A stretch of DNA of 10,313 bases, taken from NCBI GenBank assembly GCA_958442925.1, contig CAUCIO010000076.1, positions 1-10,313 on the forward strand. Reading direction: 5' to 3'. Origin of the DNA: an uncultured Clostridium sp. (GTDB lineage: Bacteria > Bacillota > Clostridia > Lachnospirales > Lachnospiraceae). Made by a program: the position numbers and the translations under genes. The notes below the pieces were generated by a model, which was not told the DNA's origin, made no database searches, and worked only from the letters and a program-made list of their open reading frames with translations. Positions 1-6,469 of this stretch are shown piece after piece (position 1 is the stretch's first letter; each line of letters opens with the position of its first letter).

Positions 1-68
1 TCTGAGCCTGGATAAACAAAGCCTCTGGACTTCGCTAACGCTACAATTTTTTCCATCGTCTTTTCCAT
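1..68 (-). CDS. glyS: Glycine-tRNA ligase, class II alpha2 type (5' end only, cut by window edge)
   Basis: Only the first 22 codons and two bases of the next are present. They read M-E-K-T-M-E-K-I-V-A-L-A-K-S-R-G-F-V-Y-P and then G-S, which matches the very conserved N-terminus of the homodimeric (alpha2) glycyl-tRNA synthetase found in many Firmicutes. The enzyme charges tRNA-Gly with glycine in the cytoplasm, using ATP. The ATG at 66-68 is chosen because an ideal AGGAGG lies at 76-81 with a 7-base spacer. The gene starts 22 bases after the stop of the lipoprotein gene, so the two are probably cotranscribed from the promoter at 783-811. No T-box leader is present between them. The identification rests on a short stretch, but the N-terminal signature is distinctive. 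Confidence 0.85.
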   Translation of the reverse strand, partial: MEKTMEKIVALAKSRGFVYPGS

Positions 69-90
69 AACTAAACCTCCTGCTTATCGC

Positions 91-723
91 TTATTTTTCT
101 TTAAACACGACAACTGACGTTTCCCCATCCTGGAGCCTCACAGATGTACTGTCAAGAATCTGTGCGCCTGCGCTCACATAGAGAAGCTCTCCCTCTGTCT
201 TGAGAACGCCTCCTCCCTGAACCAATACAGCTGCTGCATTTCTCTCCTTAGCAGCGTCCAGCCCGGAAGCCTGAGAACCGTCGGCCTTTGTAAACTCTCC
301 GGAAAGCCATCCGGCTGTTCCGGCCTCTGCCGCGCTCTTTACCTCAATGCCTGAAAATGTGTTGCTGCTGTCCTCATTTTCATCGCTCTGTCGGAAGGAA
401 ACCAGGGCATCGGCGCTCTCGTACTCAAATACTGCCTTCATCACGCCTTTTTCCGCAGTGCAGGAATCAAGGGTCACTGGACCGCCGTCCTCCCCTCCTC
501 CGTTTTTCTCATTAAAACGGCTGACTGCTCCTTCCAAAAATTCCTTCAGTTCTCCCTCTTCAAAGTCCTCCTCTGACTGGAGAACCAGAGCGCTCCTGAT
601 TGTTCCGTCTCCGGAAATATAGACACAGCTCTGTTCCGGGGAAAACGCGCTCTTCCCGCTGCTGCAGCCTGCCAGCAGGACTCCTGCAGCCGCTGCCGCA
701 GCTATCAGCCTGGCCTTTCTCAT
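91..723 (-). CDS. Lipoprotein of unknown function, upstream of glyS
   Basis: The product is 210 residues and I do not recognise the family. The N-terminus is a lipoprotein signal: basic M-R-K-A-R, a hydrophobic Ala-rich stretch (about residues 6-18) and the lipobox L-A-G-C with Cys20. After signal peptidase II cleavage a mature protein of about 190 residues should be tethered to the outer face of the membrane. The mature part begins with a Ser/Gly-rich linker and is acidic (clusters at about 51-61 and 75-80), with low-complexity Gly/Glu and Ala-rich stretches. It looks like a small alternating beta protein, with no catalytic motif I can name. The ATG at 721-723 has AGGAGG at 731-736 with a 7-base spacer. 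It is the first gene of a unit driven by the promoter at 783-811 and is followed 22 bases later by glyS. The location is well supported; the function is unknown. Confidence 0.85.
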   Translation of the reverse strand: MRKARLIAAAAAAGVLLAGCSSGKSAFSPEQSCVYISGDGTIRSALVLQSEEDFEEGELKEFLEGAVSRFNEKNGGGEDGGPVTLDSCTAEKGVMKAVFEYESADALVSFRQSDENEDSSNTFSGIEVKSAAEAGTAGWLSGEFTKADGSQASGLDAAKERNAAAVLVQGGGVLKTEGELLYVSAGAQILDSTSVRLQDGETSVVVFKEK

Positions 724-782
724 TATCTGCCCTCCTGAATCCTTTGCAGAGTCCGGTTTCCCTGTATCTGCAATATTGTTCT

Positions 783-811
783 AGTATACCTGTTTTATGC
801 ATTCTTTTCAA
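783..811 (-). promoter_or_regulatory. Sigma-A-type promoter for the lipoprotein-glyS unit
   Basis: Read on the minus strand, a -35 box TTGAAA (806-811; 5 of 6 matches to TTGACA) is followed by a 17-base spacer (789-805) and a -10 box TATACT (783-788; 5 of 6 matches to TATAAT). Transcription would start near 776, leaving an untranslated leader of about 53 bases before the lipoprotein start codon. The site lies in the 119-bp gap after recO, so recO and the lipoprotein gene need not share a transcript. The leader is too short for a T-box riboswitch. Predicted from sequence only. Confidence 0.75.
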
Positions 812-828
812 TATATGGAAGAAAAGAA
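802..828. repeat. 8-bp inverted repeat overlapping the -35 box
   Basis: TTCTTTTC (802-809) and GAAAAGAA (821-828) are perfect inverted copies separated by 11 AT-rich bases. The left arm covers part of the -35 hexamer at 806-811. This could be an operator for a dimeric regulator, or a weak AT-only hairpin after recO. There is no GC-rich stem, so an efficient intrinsic terminator is unlikely. In such an AT-rich spacer a chance match is also possible. Confidence 0.35.
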
Positions 829-842
829 ATTTCTCTGATATT

Positions 843-1499
843 TTATGTAACTACCTTCAAAATCTCCAGAGAACGGAACTCCCGATCCACATATCTGCGT
901 TTGTTATCTTCCACGCACCTGGAAAATTCCTCGAATACAGGCTCTGTCAGAAGAAAGGTATAGAGCTTTTCAATGGGAGTGGCAATCACGAACTGCCAGG
1001 CATAGACAGCGGAATCGCTGACTGCCCGATCCGGCATTTCCCGGTATTCTCCTTCAATGGTCATCAGACGCAGTTCAAAAATCCGGCGCACCAGCTTATT
1101 AGGAATTCCAGGCTTTAAGAGCGCCCTGTAAGACTGATAGAGAAGCCGTATGGTCTCTGATTCATCTACATTTTCCCTTCCATAGTATCCGGCAAACTCA
1201 GCGAAGTAGGAGGCGTAGCAGGCGCACTCCATATCCTTTGACAGCTCTTCAAAGTAATTTTCCACCTCAGCGCTGTAAAGATTGTAGGCATCCCGCCCCT
1301 CGCTCATGGTGAACACGCCGAATACAAAAGGGCGGGAGGGGGCTCTGAGCTGGCTGGCAGCCCGCTTGGCCCCTCTGGCAAAGCAGGTAATCTTTCCCCG
1401 CTCCTTTGTGAGAATCACCAGACGCTTGTCATAATCCCCCACCGGGGATGCGCTGATCACCATTCCGGTGGCTGAAATCAGCTCCCGCACGGTTTCCAC
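843..1499 (-). CDS. recO: DNA repair protein RecO
   Basis: RecO binds single-stranded DNA, anneals complementary strands and, with RecR and RecF, helps load RecA at gaps and breaks. The 218-residue product begins with the RecO OB-fold: residues 11-46 carry the family pattern T-G-M-V-I-S-x-S-P-V-G-x-Y-D-K-R-L followed by L-T-K-E-R-G-K-I and F-A-R-G-A-K-R. The helical C-terminal region follows, with conserved R-R-I-F-E-L-R-L at about 138-145. It is shorter than the usual 240-260 residues: the cysteine zinc-finger segment expected after about residue 150 is missing, and the only cysteines are at 39, 92, 94 and 195. The start is GTG (1497-1499), supported by AGGAAAGG at 1504-1511; another GTG three codons downstream is a less likely alternative. 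It follows era by 12 bases, the common era-recO pairing. Confidence 0.93.
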   Translation of the reverse strand: METVRELISATGMVISASPVGDYDKRLVILTKERGKITCFARGAKRAASQLRAPSRPFVFGVFTMSEGRDAYNLYSAEVENYFEELSKDMECACYASYFAEFAGYYGRENVDESETIRLLYQSYRALLKPGIPNKLVRRIFELRLMTIEGEYREMPDRAVSDSAVYAWQFVIATPIEKLYTFLLTEPVFEEFSRCVEDNKRRYVDREFRSLEILKVVT

Positions 1500-1511
1500 C
1501 CTGCCTTTCCT

Positions 1512-2417
1512 TTAAATATCCTTGGGATTATACCCGTAATTCTTCATATAGAGATCGCTGTCTCTCCACTCTCTGCGCACCTTCACCCACAGCTTCAGAT
1601 TCACCTGGGTATCCATCAGGTTCCCGATCTCCATTCTGGCAGAGGTCCCAATCTTCTTCAGCATGCTGCCGCCCTTGCCGATGATAATTCCCTTGTGGGA
1701 ATCACGCTCGCATACAATGGTAGCTTCAATATCAATCATGCCGTTTTTCCGCTCTGTCATTCTCTCAATCGTAACAGCAATTCCGTGGGGAATCTCATCA
1801 TCCAGCATCCGAAGGGCCTTTTCCCGAATCAGCTCCGCCGCAATCTGGCGCATGGGCTGATCGGTCACTGTATCCTCGTCGTAAAACTGCGGACCGTAAG
1901 GCAGGTATTTAAAAATACTGTCCTTCACATCCTCCACATTGACCTCCTTTAAAGCAGATACAGGGATAATCTCTGAAAAGCTGCAGATATCCTTGTAAGC
2001 TGCGATAAAGGTGAGAATATCCTCTTTATTTTTAACGGTATCGATCTTGTTGATTACCAGAATCACCGGCGTCTTCACCTTTTTAAGCTGCTCTGCAATG
2101 TGACGCTCCCCGGCTCCGATAAAGGTAGTAGGCTCTACCAGCCAGAGGATCACGTCCACCTCTTTTAAGGTATGCTCCGCCACGCTGACCATATATTCCC
2201 CCAGCTTATTTTTTGCCTTGTGAATACCCGGAGTGTCCAGGAAAATGATCTGCCCTCTCTCATCCGTATAGACCGTCTGAATCCTGTTTCTCGTAGTCTG
2301 AGGCTTGTCAGAGGTGATGGCAATTTTCTGCCCGATCAGATGGTTCATCAGGGTGGATTTTCCCACGTTTGGCCGCCCGATCAATGTCACAAAGCCAGAT
2401 TTAAAATTCTGCTCCAT
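1512..2417 (-). CDS. era: GTPase Era (30S ribosome assembly)
   Basis: Era is an essential GTPase that binds the 3' end of 16S rRNA through a KH domain during maturation of the small ribosomal subunit. The 301-residue length is typical. The GTPase domain shows the P-loop G-R-P-N-V-G-K-S (14-21), the switch I region T-T-R-N-R-I (41-46), D-T-P-G (61-64), N-K-I-D (123-126) and S-A-L-K (154-157). The C-terminal KH domain has G-I-I-I-G-K-G-G at 243-250. The ATG at 2415-2417 is preceded by AAAGGAG (2426-2432) with an 8-base spacer. It sits 21 bases after the M16C peptidase gene and 12 bases before recO, so all three are probably cotranscribed. No key residue is missing. Confidence 0.98.
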   Translation of the reverse strand: MEQNFKSGFVTLIGRPNVGKSTLMNHLIGQKIAITSDKPQTTRNRIQTVYTDERGQIIFLDTPGIHKAKNKLGEYMVSVAEHTLKEVDVILWLVEPTTFIGAGERHIAEQLKKVKTPVILVINKIDTVKNKEDILTFIAAYKDICSFSEIIPVSALKEVNVEDVKDSIFKYLPYGPQFYDEDTVTDQPMRQIAAELIREKALRMLDDEIPHGIAVTIERMTERKNGMIDIEATIVCERDSHKGIIIGKGGSMLKKIGTSARMEIGNLMDTQVNLKLWVKVRREWRDSDLYMKNYGYNPKDI

Positions 2418-2438
2418 ATTATTTTCTCCTTTGTACGA

Positions 2439-5360
2439 TTAATTAAATAAATTCTTCACCTCTCCGAACAGTTCCTGATTTTCCCGAATCTTTTCTGCAT
2501 TTCCGATGACACAGAAGCTGCCCGTATTCAGAATTTTCCGGATCACAGGAGCCAGAGCCTGGATATCCTCCTTAGTTACCTTCAGAATCTCTTCCCGCTC
2601 CTTTTTAATCATTTCATCTGTCAGATGGGAGAAATAGGCTGCATCTGCCTTGCTGCCTTTATACGGAGCCAGCAGCGGCACATCCAGATCGCTGATGGTT
2701 CCAATGACATACTTTGTCATGTCCCTCTCGTCCGCGTCAAATTCCTCCAGGTATTTCACCACGTTTTCAAATACCTGGTTTGTCTCAGCCAGATTCGGAT
2801 CGCGGTAGGATACAAAATATCCCTCTCCAGTCCGTCCGGCTCCGTTCATCACGCCGTAGGCGCCTCCCTTTACCCGGACATTCAGCCACAGGTAGTCATA
2901 GCCTAAAATCACCTTGAGAGTCCTGAGGGCTCCTGTATAGGAAAGGCCGCTTCCTGCAAAGCTTCCGCATCTGGCCACATAATTTACCTGGGAGGAAGTC
3001 ATAAAGCCTTCATTCTTATTTTCCTTATCGCAGGTAAAAGTATACCGCTCTCCGCCTGTTTCAGGAAGAATATCTGTCAGAAGCTTCAGGCTCTGCTTCA
3101 TTTCCCCGTATCCTTTTTCATCTGCCGTAAAGCTGACTGTCAGATTGTCAGCTGTAAACAGACGTTTCGCCATCTCTTTCAGCTTTTCCATGAGGGTTTT
3201 CTTTCTCTCCTCAAAGTTTTTCGCCAGATCCTCTAAAAACTGATAGAAGGCAATTCCGCCTGTCACATCGCCGTAGGCAGAGGAAGGAGAGAAATAGGAA
3301 GTCGCCCTGGCCACAGCTGCAGAATGGCCGGCTGAATTTAACCGCATCTGCGCCCTGGACTTTGTCTCATTGATAATCTCCAGAAGCCTCTTCTCATCAT
3401 CCAGCACAGAGGAAGTAAGAATCTCTCCCAGAATGGAAAATCCAAAATCCAGCTTTTCATAGAGCACTCTGGCCGTACCGGCAAACATACCTGTAAACTG
3501 ATCCGGATCCTCAAGAGACGGATAGGAGACAATGCTGAAGTTCACGCCGCCGCTGTTTAAATTGATCTCATCAGCCAGCTCTCCGTAGCTGCAGCGCTCT
3601 GTGCTGACAGCTCCCAGAACGGCCTTTAAAAGCCCTGTATATACCATGTCCTCCTGAGGAACCCTGTCCGTATTAAACAGCACCTTGATATATCCGATTC
3701 CAGATGTAAAAATATTGTGGAACAGAACTTTGACATTCTCCTCCTCCCGCTCCTCTAACACCAGCTTTTCCGGTTCCGGATCAATATCCTCTCTGCGAAG
3801 CAGGGGAATCCGTTCCAGATCCTCTCTGGAAGAAGGCGTATCCTGATATTCTTTTAATTCCCTGGTAGCCTGGGCCAGAGCCGCTCTCTGTTCCTTCGTT
3901 AAGGTCTCACGGTAGGCAGCCAGCTTCTCCTCCAGTTTTTTGTCCTCCTCAGCTGTCATGTTCTTCTTGGGGCTTACTAAAATTACAGCAGTGGAAGGAT
4001 TGTCTAACAGCCAGGTGCGAATCAGCTCCTCAAAGTATCCCTCATCTATACTCTTCTTTAAAAAGTCAAATGCCTCCTCATATTCCAGATAAAGAAGCGG
4101 ATCTCCGTCATACAGCCAGCTGTCCAGACACTGAAGCCCGTACATCAGTCCCTTGGGGAAGGAGCCGAAATCTGCCTCTCTGCTGCGGAACTCATAGTAA
4201 TTAATGGCAGCCAGAAGACTCTTCTTATTCAGGCCCTGATCTGCCAGCCTGCGCAGCGTTCCCTGCACCACAGCCAGAAACTCTCCCTTCTGCTCCCGGT
4301 TGGCATCCTTGGCAATGACAGAGAAATACGGCTGTAAAATTCCATTTTCATAGCCGCCCAGAATGTCCTGACCGATGCCGGCATTTAAAAGCTCTGCCTT
4401 CAGAGGAGCGCCAGGTGCGTCAATCAGCACGTACTCCAGCACCTGAAAAGCCAGATAGTGAATGGGATTTAAGGGTTCTCCCACCACGCTGCTGACAGAC
4501 AGATAGGTAGAATTTTCCTCAGATTCTGACTCTGTAATCGGATAGAAAATCTCCCTCTCCTTCGGCGTCTCAAAGGCCTGCTGGCTGCGGATTTCAGAGT
4601 CCACCTCCAGCCTGTCATACTTAGACAGGTACTCTCTGTCCAGCCAGTCTAACTTCTCCGCCATATCCATATCTCCGTACAGATAGATGTAACTGTTAGA
4701 CGGATGGTAATAGGTTCTGTGGAAATTCAGGAAGTCTTCATATGTCAGATCTGGAATGGCCGCCGGATCGCCGCCAGATTCGCAGCCGTAGCAGGTATCC
4801 GGGTAAAGGACGTTTCTGGTATAGCGGTCCAAAACGCTTTCCGGAGAAGAAAAGGCCCCCTTCATCTCGTTATAAACTACGCCGTTTAAGGTAACAGGGC
4901 TGTCCTCTGACTCCATCTCATAGTGCCAGCCCTCCTGGCGGAAAATCTTCTCCTCCTTATAGATATTCGGGTGAAGCACTGCATCCATATAGACGTCCAT
5001 CAGGTTCTGGAAATCCTTCTCATTGCAGCTGGCTACCGGATACACCGTTTTATCCGGATAAGTCATGGCATTCAAAAAAGTATTTAAGGAGCCCTTCACC
5101 AGTTCCACAAAAGGATCCTTTACCGGGAATTTCTCAGATCCGCACAGCACGCTGTGCTCTAAAATATGGGCAACTCCTGTACTGTCTGACGGCGGCGTCC
5201 TGAATCCAATGCAGAACACCTTGTTCTCATCATCATTTGACAGAAGGAAAATCCTGGCTCCTGTTTTCCTGTGCTCTAAAATATATCCCCTGGAATGGAG
5301 TTCCTCTACATCCCTCTCCTCCTTCAGGCAGTAGGACTCCAGATCTGTGATTTGTCTCAT
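2439..5360 (-). CDS. M16C zinc metallopeptidase, presequence protease (PreP)-like
   Basis: This 973-residue protein belongs to the inverzincin M16 family, subfamily C, whose members (mitochondrial and chloroplast PreP, bacterial insulinase-like enzymes) form a closed chamber that degrades unfolded peptides. The inverted zinc motif H-I-L-E-H is at 65-69 (His65 and His69 ligands, Glu68 base). Glu165 in N-E-M-K-G-A lies 96 residues after His69, the spacing of the third ligand in PreP. In the C-terminal half, Arg829 and Tyr835 in R-V-K-G-G-A-Y fit the substrate-binding Arg/Tyr pair. A charged, probably helical region around 470-540 should be the linker between the two halves. No signal peptide or membrane segment is seen, so it should be cytosolic. 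The ATG at 5358-5360 has AAGAGGG at 5368-5374. The gene precedes era by 21 bases, and an unusual repeat-rich leader lies upstream. Confidence 0.95.
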   Translation of the reverse strand: MRQITDLESYCLKEERDVEELHSRGYILEHRKTGARIFLLSNDDENKVFCIGFRTPPSDSTGVAHILEHSVLCGSEKFPVKDPFVELVKGSLNTFLNAMTYPDKTVYPVASCNEKDFQNLMDVYMDAVLHPNIYKEEKIFRQEGWHYEMESEDSPVTLNGVVYNEMKGAFSSPESVLDRYTRNVLYPDTCYGCESGGDPAAIPDLTYEDFLNFHRTYYHPSNSYIYLYGDMDMAEKLDWLDREYLSKYDRLEVDSEIRSQQAFETPKEREIFYPITESESEENSTYLSVSSVVGEPLNPIHYLAFQVLEYVLIDAPGAPLKAELLNAGIGQDILGGYENGILQPYFSVIAKDANREQKGEFLAVVQGTLRRLADQGLNKKSLLAAINYYEFRSREADFGSFPKGLMYGLQCLDSWLYDGDPLLYLEYEEAFDFLKKSIDEGYFEELIRTWLLDNPSTAVILVSPKKNMTAEEDKKLEEKLAAYRETLTKEQRAALAQATRELKEYQDTPSSREDLERIPLLRREDIDPEPEKLVLEEREEENVKVLFHNIFTSGIGYIKVLFNTDRVPQEDMVYTGLLKAVLGAVSTERCSYGELADEINLNSGGVNFSIVSYPSLEDPDQFTGMFAGTARVLYEKLDFGFSILGEILTSSVLDDEKRLLEIINETKSRAQMRLNSAGHSAAVARATSYFSPSSAYGDVTGGIAFYQFLEDLAKNFEERKKTLMEKLKEMAKRLFTADNLTVSFTADEKGYGEMKQSLKLLTDILPETGGERYTFTCDKENKNEGFMTSSQVNYVARCGSFAGSGLSYTGALRTLKVILGYDYLWLNVRVKGGAYGVMNGAGRTGEGYFVSYRDPNLAETNQVFENVVKYLEEFDADERDMTKYVIGTISDLDVPLLAPYKGSKADAAYFSHLTDEMIKKEREEILKVTKEDIQALAPVIRKILNTGSFCVIGNAEKIRENQELFGEVKNLFN

Positions 5361-5371
5361 ATAATATCCCT

Positions 5372-5397
5372 CTTCTTTCTCGAACTTCTTTCTCGAA
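5372..5397. repeat. Perfect 13-bp tandem duplication in the M16C gene leader
   Basis: CTTCTTTCTCGAA occurs twice back to back (5372-5384 and 5385-5397) with no mismatch. On the transcribed strand each unit reads TTCGAGAAAGAAG, and the proximal unit abuts the AAGAGGG ribosome binding site at 5368-5374. The duplication adds a second purine-rich AAGAAG to the leader. It may be a slippage product, a pair of regulator half-sites, or a variable-number tract affecting translation. Confidence 0.8.
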
Positions 5398-5416
5398 ATA
5401 ACCGTGTAATATGCCT

Positions 5417-5528
5417 AGTCAGAGCAGACAGGATGATGTGACGATGGCGAGTTTTCGCGAACGGCGGATAACAGGTGCGCGAACGGGGCCGAAAACGCAG
5501 CCTGCCACAAAAACTGTCTATTCTGACT
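5417..5528. repeat. 112-bp imperfect inverted-repeat element with nested GC-rich core
   Basis: The outer arms are AGTCAGAGCAGACAG (5417-5431) and CTGTCTATTCTGACT (5514-5528); the second is the reverse complement of the first at 13 of 15 positions, the two mismatches being adjacent. An inner pair, GTTTTCG (5451-5457) and CGAAAAC (5490-5496), lies within it. The core also holds two direct copies of CGCGAACGG (5456-5464 and 5478-5486), 22 bp apart, and a pairing of TTCGCG (5454-5459) with CGCGAA (5478-5483) that competes with the inner stem. The core is rich in CpG, unlike the flanking genes. It fills most of the 182-bp gap between the YdcF-family gene and the M16C gene. No coding frame, T-run terminator or target-site duplication is evident. 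A miniature repeat element or structured RNA leader is plausible. Confidence 0.6.
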
Positions 5529-5542
5529 GAAGTGCTGTTACA

Positions 5543-6370
5543 CTATATATTTCCCATAAATTTGTCTTTTAATATGGCAAAGCACTCCCGAATCCACAGA
5601 TGCGGCGCCAGGCCGATATCTGTAGAAGCCGCAATACCATACACATTTTTCACTCCCTGCTTTCTGGCAATGGCCTTGGCCCGGAACAGATGAAAGTCGC
5701 TGGTCAGAATTCCGATGTGAATAGAATCCAGCTCGTCTCCTGGAGAGTAGGCGTTCTGAGCTACCTCTCCGAAAATCTGACGGAACACGCTGTCCTTCCA
5801 GTTTTCCTGTCTTCTGATAACCTCCAGGCTGTACTGGATGTTTTCCATGGTATTGGTGGAGCTGGCCTCCAAAAGCAGCTGGTTTTCCGACACTCCGTTA
5901 AAGCGCAGATATTCGTACATGGCCTGCGCCTCGGAAATCTCCTCATCCTCCCCTTTTCCGCCAGACAGCACCAGGAAAGTATTAGGATTTCTCTCTGCAT
6001 ACTCGATTGCCCTGTCAAGCCTCTGCCTCAGCGTCCGGCTGGGTTCTTTTCCGTCTACCCTGGCTCCCAGGACAATCACATAATCCATACTGTTCTTTGT
6101 AGCTGTCAGAATACCAGTTCCTATTAAGGCAGCCACGAACAGAATCACAGTCAGAACTGCTCCTGCTGCCGTCACAGCTGATACAGCCGCCCAGACAGGA
6201 ATCTGCTCCCTGTGTCCTGTATAATACCGGCGTCCTGCTGCAAACAGCCCCAGAATGGCAGCACACAAAGGCCAAAACAGAGAAAATGAAAAAGAAAAGC
6301 CTGTATACGCCACCAGCGCTCCATAGTAAATCAGGCACAGGCCTGCTGCTGCCTCCAGTATCCAGTTCAT
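5543..6370 (-). CDS. YdcF/DUF218 family membrane protein
   Basis: This 275-residue protein has a hydrophobic N-terminal region (about 4-46 and 58-90, perhaps three or four membrane spans) followed by a DUF218 domain. The domain shows D-Y-V-I-V-L-G-A-R-V (96-105), T-L-R-Q-R-L-D-R-A (113-121), L-V-L-S-G-G-K-G (133-140), E-x-x-S-T-N-T-x-E-N (168-177) and L-T-S-D-F-H-L-F-R-A (222-231). The family includes SanA/ElyC/YdcF proteins linked to envelope processes; the exact reaction here is not known. A polar insertion at about 186-216 separates the last two motifs. The frame is open back to an ATG at 6431-6433, but the start at 6368-6370 is chosen because AGGAGG (6378-6383) lies 7 bases from it and the upstream extension is not membrane-like. 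Flanked by gaps of 99 and 182 bp, it is probably a separate unit. Confidence 0.88.
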   Translation of the reverse strand: MNWILEAAAGLCLIYYGALVAYTGFSFSFSLFWPLCAAILGLFAAGRRYYTGHREQIPVWAAVSAVTAAGAVLTVILFVAALIGTGILTATKNSMDYVIVLGARVDGKEPSRTLRQRLDRAIEYAERNPNTFLVLSGGKGEDEEISEAQAMYEYLRFNGVSENQLLLEASSTNTMENIQYSLEVIRRQENWKDSVFRQIFGEVAQNAYSPGDELDSIHIGILTSDFHLFRAKAIARKQGVKNVYGIAASTDIGLAPHLWIRECFAILKDKFMGNI

Positions 6371-6377
6371 GCTCATT

Positions 6378-6383
6378 CCTCCT
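6378..6383 (-). promoter_or_regulatory. Ribosome binding site that fixes the YdcF-family start
   Basis: AGGAGG on the minus strand. It lies 7 bases from the ATG at 6368-6370 and only 1 base from the ATG at 6374-6376, so initiation should be at 6370. The longer reading from 6433 has no such site and would put a polar stretch before the first membrane segment. Confidence 0.8.
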
Positions 6384-6394
6384 TCCTGTGAGCC

Positions 6395-6438
6395 AAAAGG
6401 GGGTGCAAAATCAGCATCTCTGCCCTTTCGCATCCCCC
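6395..6438 (-). terminator. Terminator-like hairpin after the U32 gene
   Basis: On the minus strand GGGGG-A-TGC (6430-6438) can pair with GCACCCCC (6399-6406), leaving one bulged A, and is followed by only four T (6395-6398). The loop is long at 23 bases. It lies 32 bases beyond the U32 gene stop and just before the YdcF-family ribosome binding site. It could end the upstream operon partially or act as an attenuator. The short T-run and large loop make it a weak candidate. Confidence 0.35.
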
Positions 6439-6469
6439 ATGCCAGTCAAAGAGCCCTGCAGCCTGCCTG

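Noticed and set aside
724..842. T-box riboswitch for glycyl-tRNA synthetase control.
   Set aside because: The leader after the predicted transcript start is only about 53 bases and contains no T-box core motif or antiterminator/terminator pair.
600..1118. Open frame of 172 codons on the plus strand spanning the lipoprotein start, promoter region and recO end.
   Set aside because: It overlaps two supported genes on the opposite strand and crosses the intergenic gap, with a low-complexity, non-family translation.
5456..5486. CRISPR-like spaced direct repeats (two copies of CGCGAACGG).
   Set aside because: Only two 9-bp copies, with a 13-bp gap between them and no cas genes. They are better seen as part of the inverted-repeat element.
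5600..6127. Open frame of 175 codons on the plus strand.
   Set aside because: It is entirely antisense to the DUF218 domain of the YdcF-family gene, whose conserved motifs fix the true frame.
6371..6433. Possible 21-residue N-terminal extension of the YdcF-family protein.
   Set aside because: The upstream ATG lacks a ribosome binding site, overlaps the hairpin sequence, and would place a polar stretch before the membrane region; AGGAGG at 6378-6383 supports the start at 6370.
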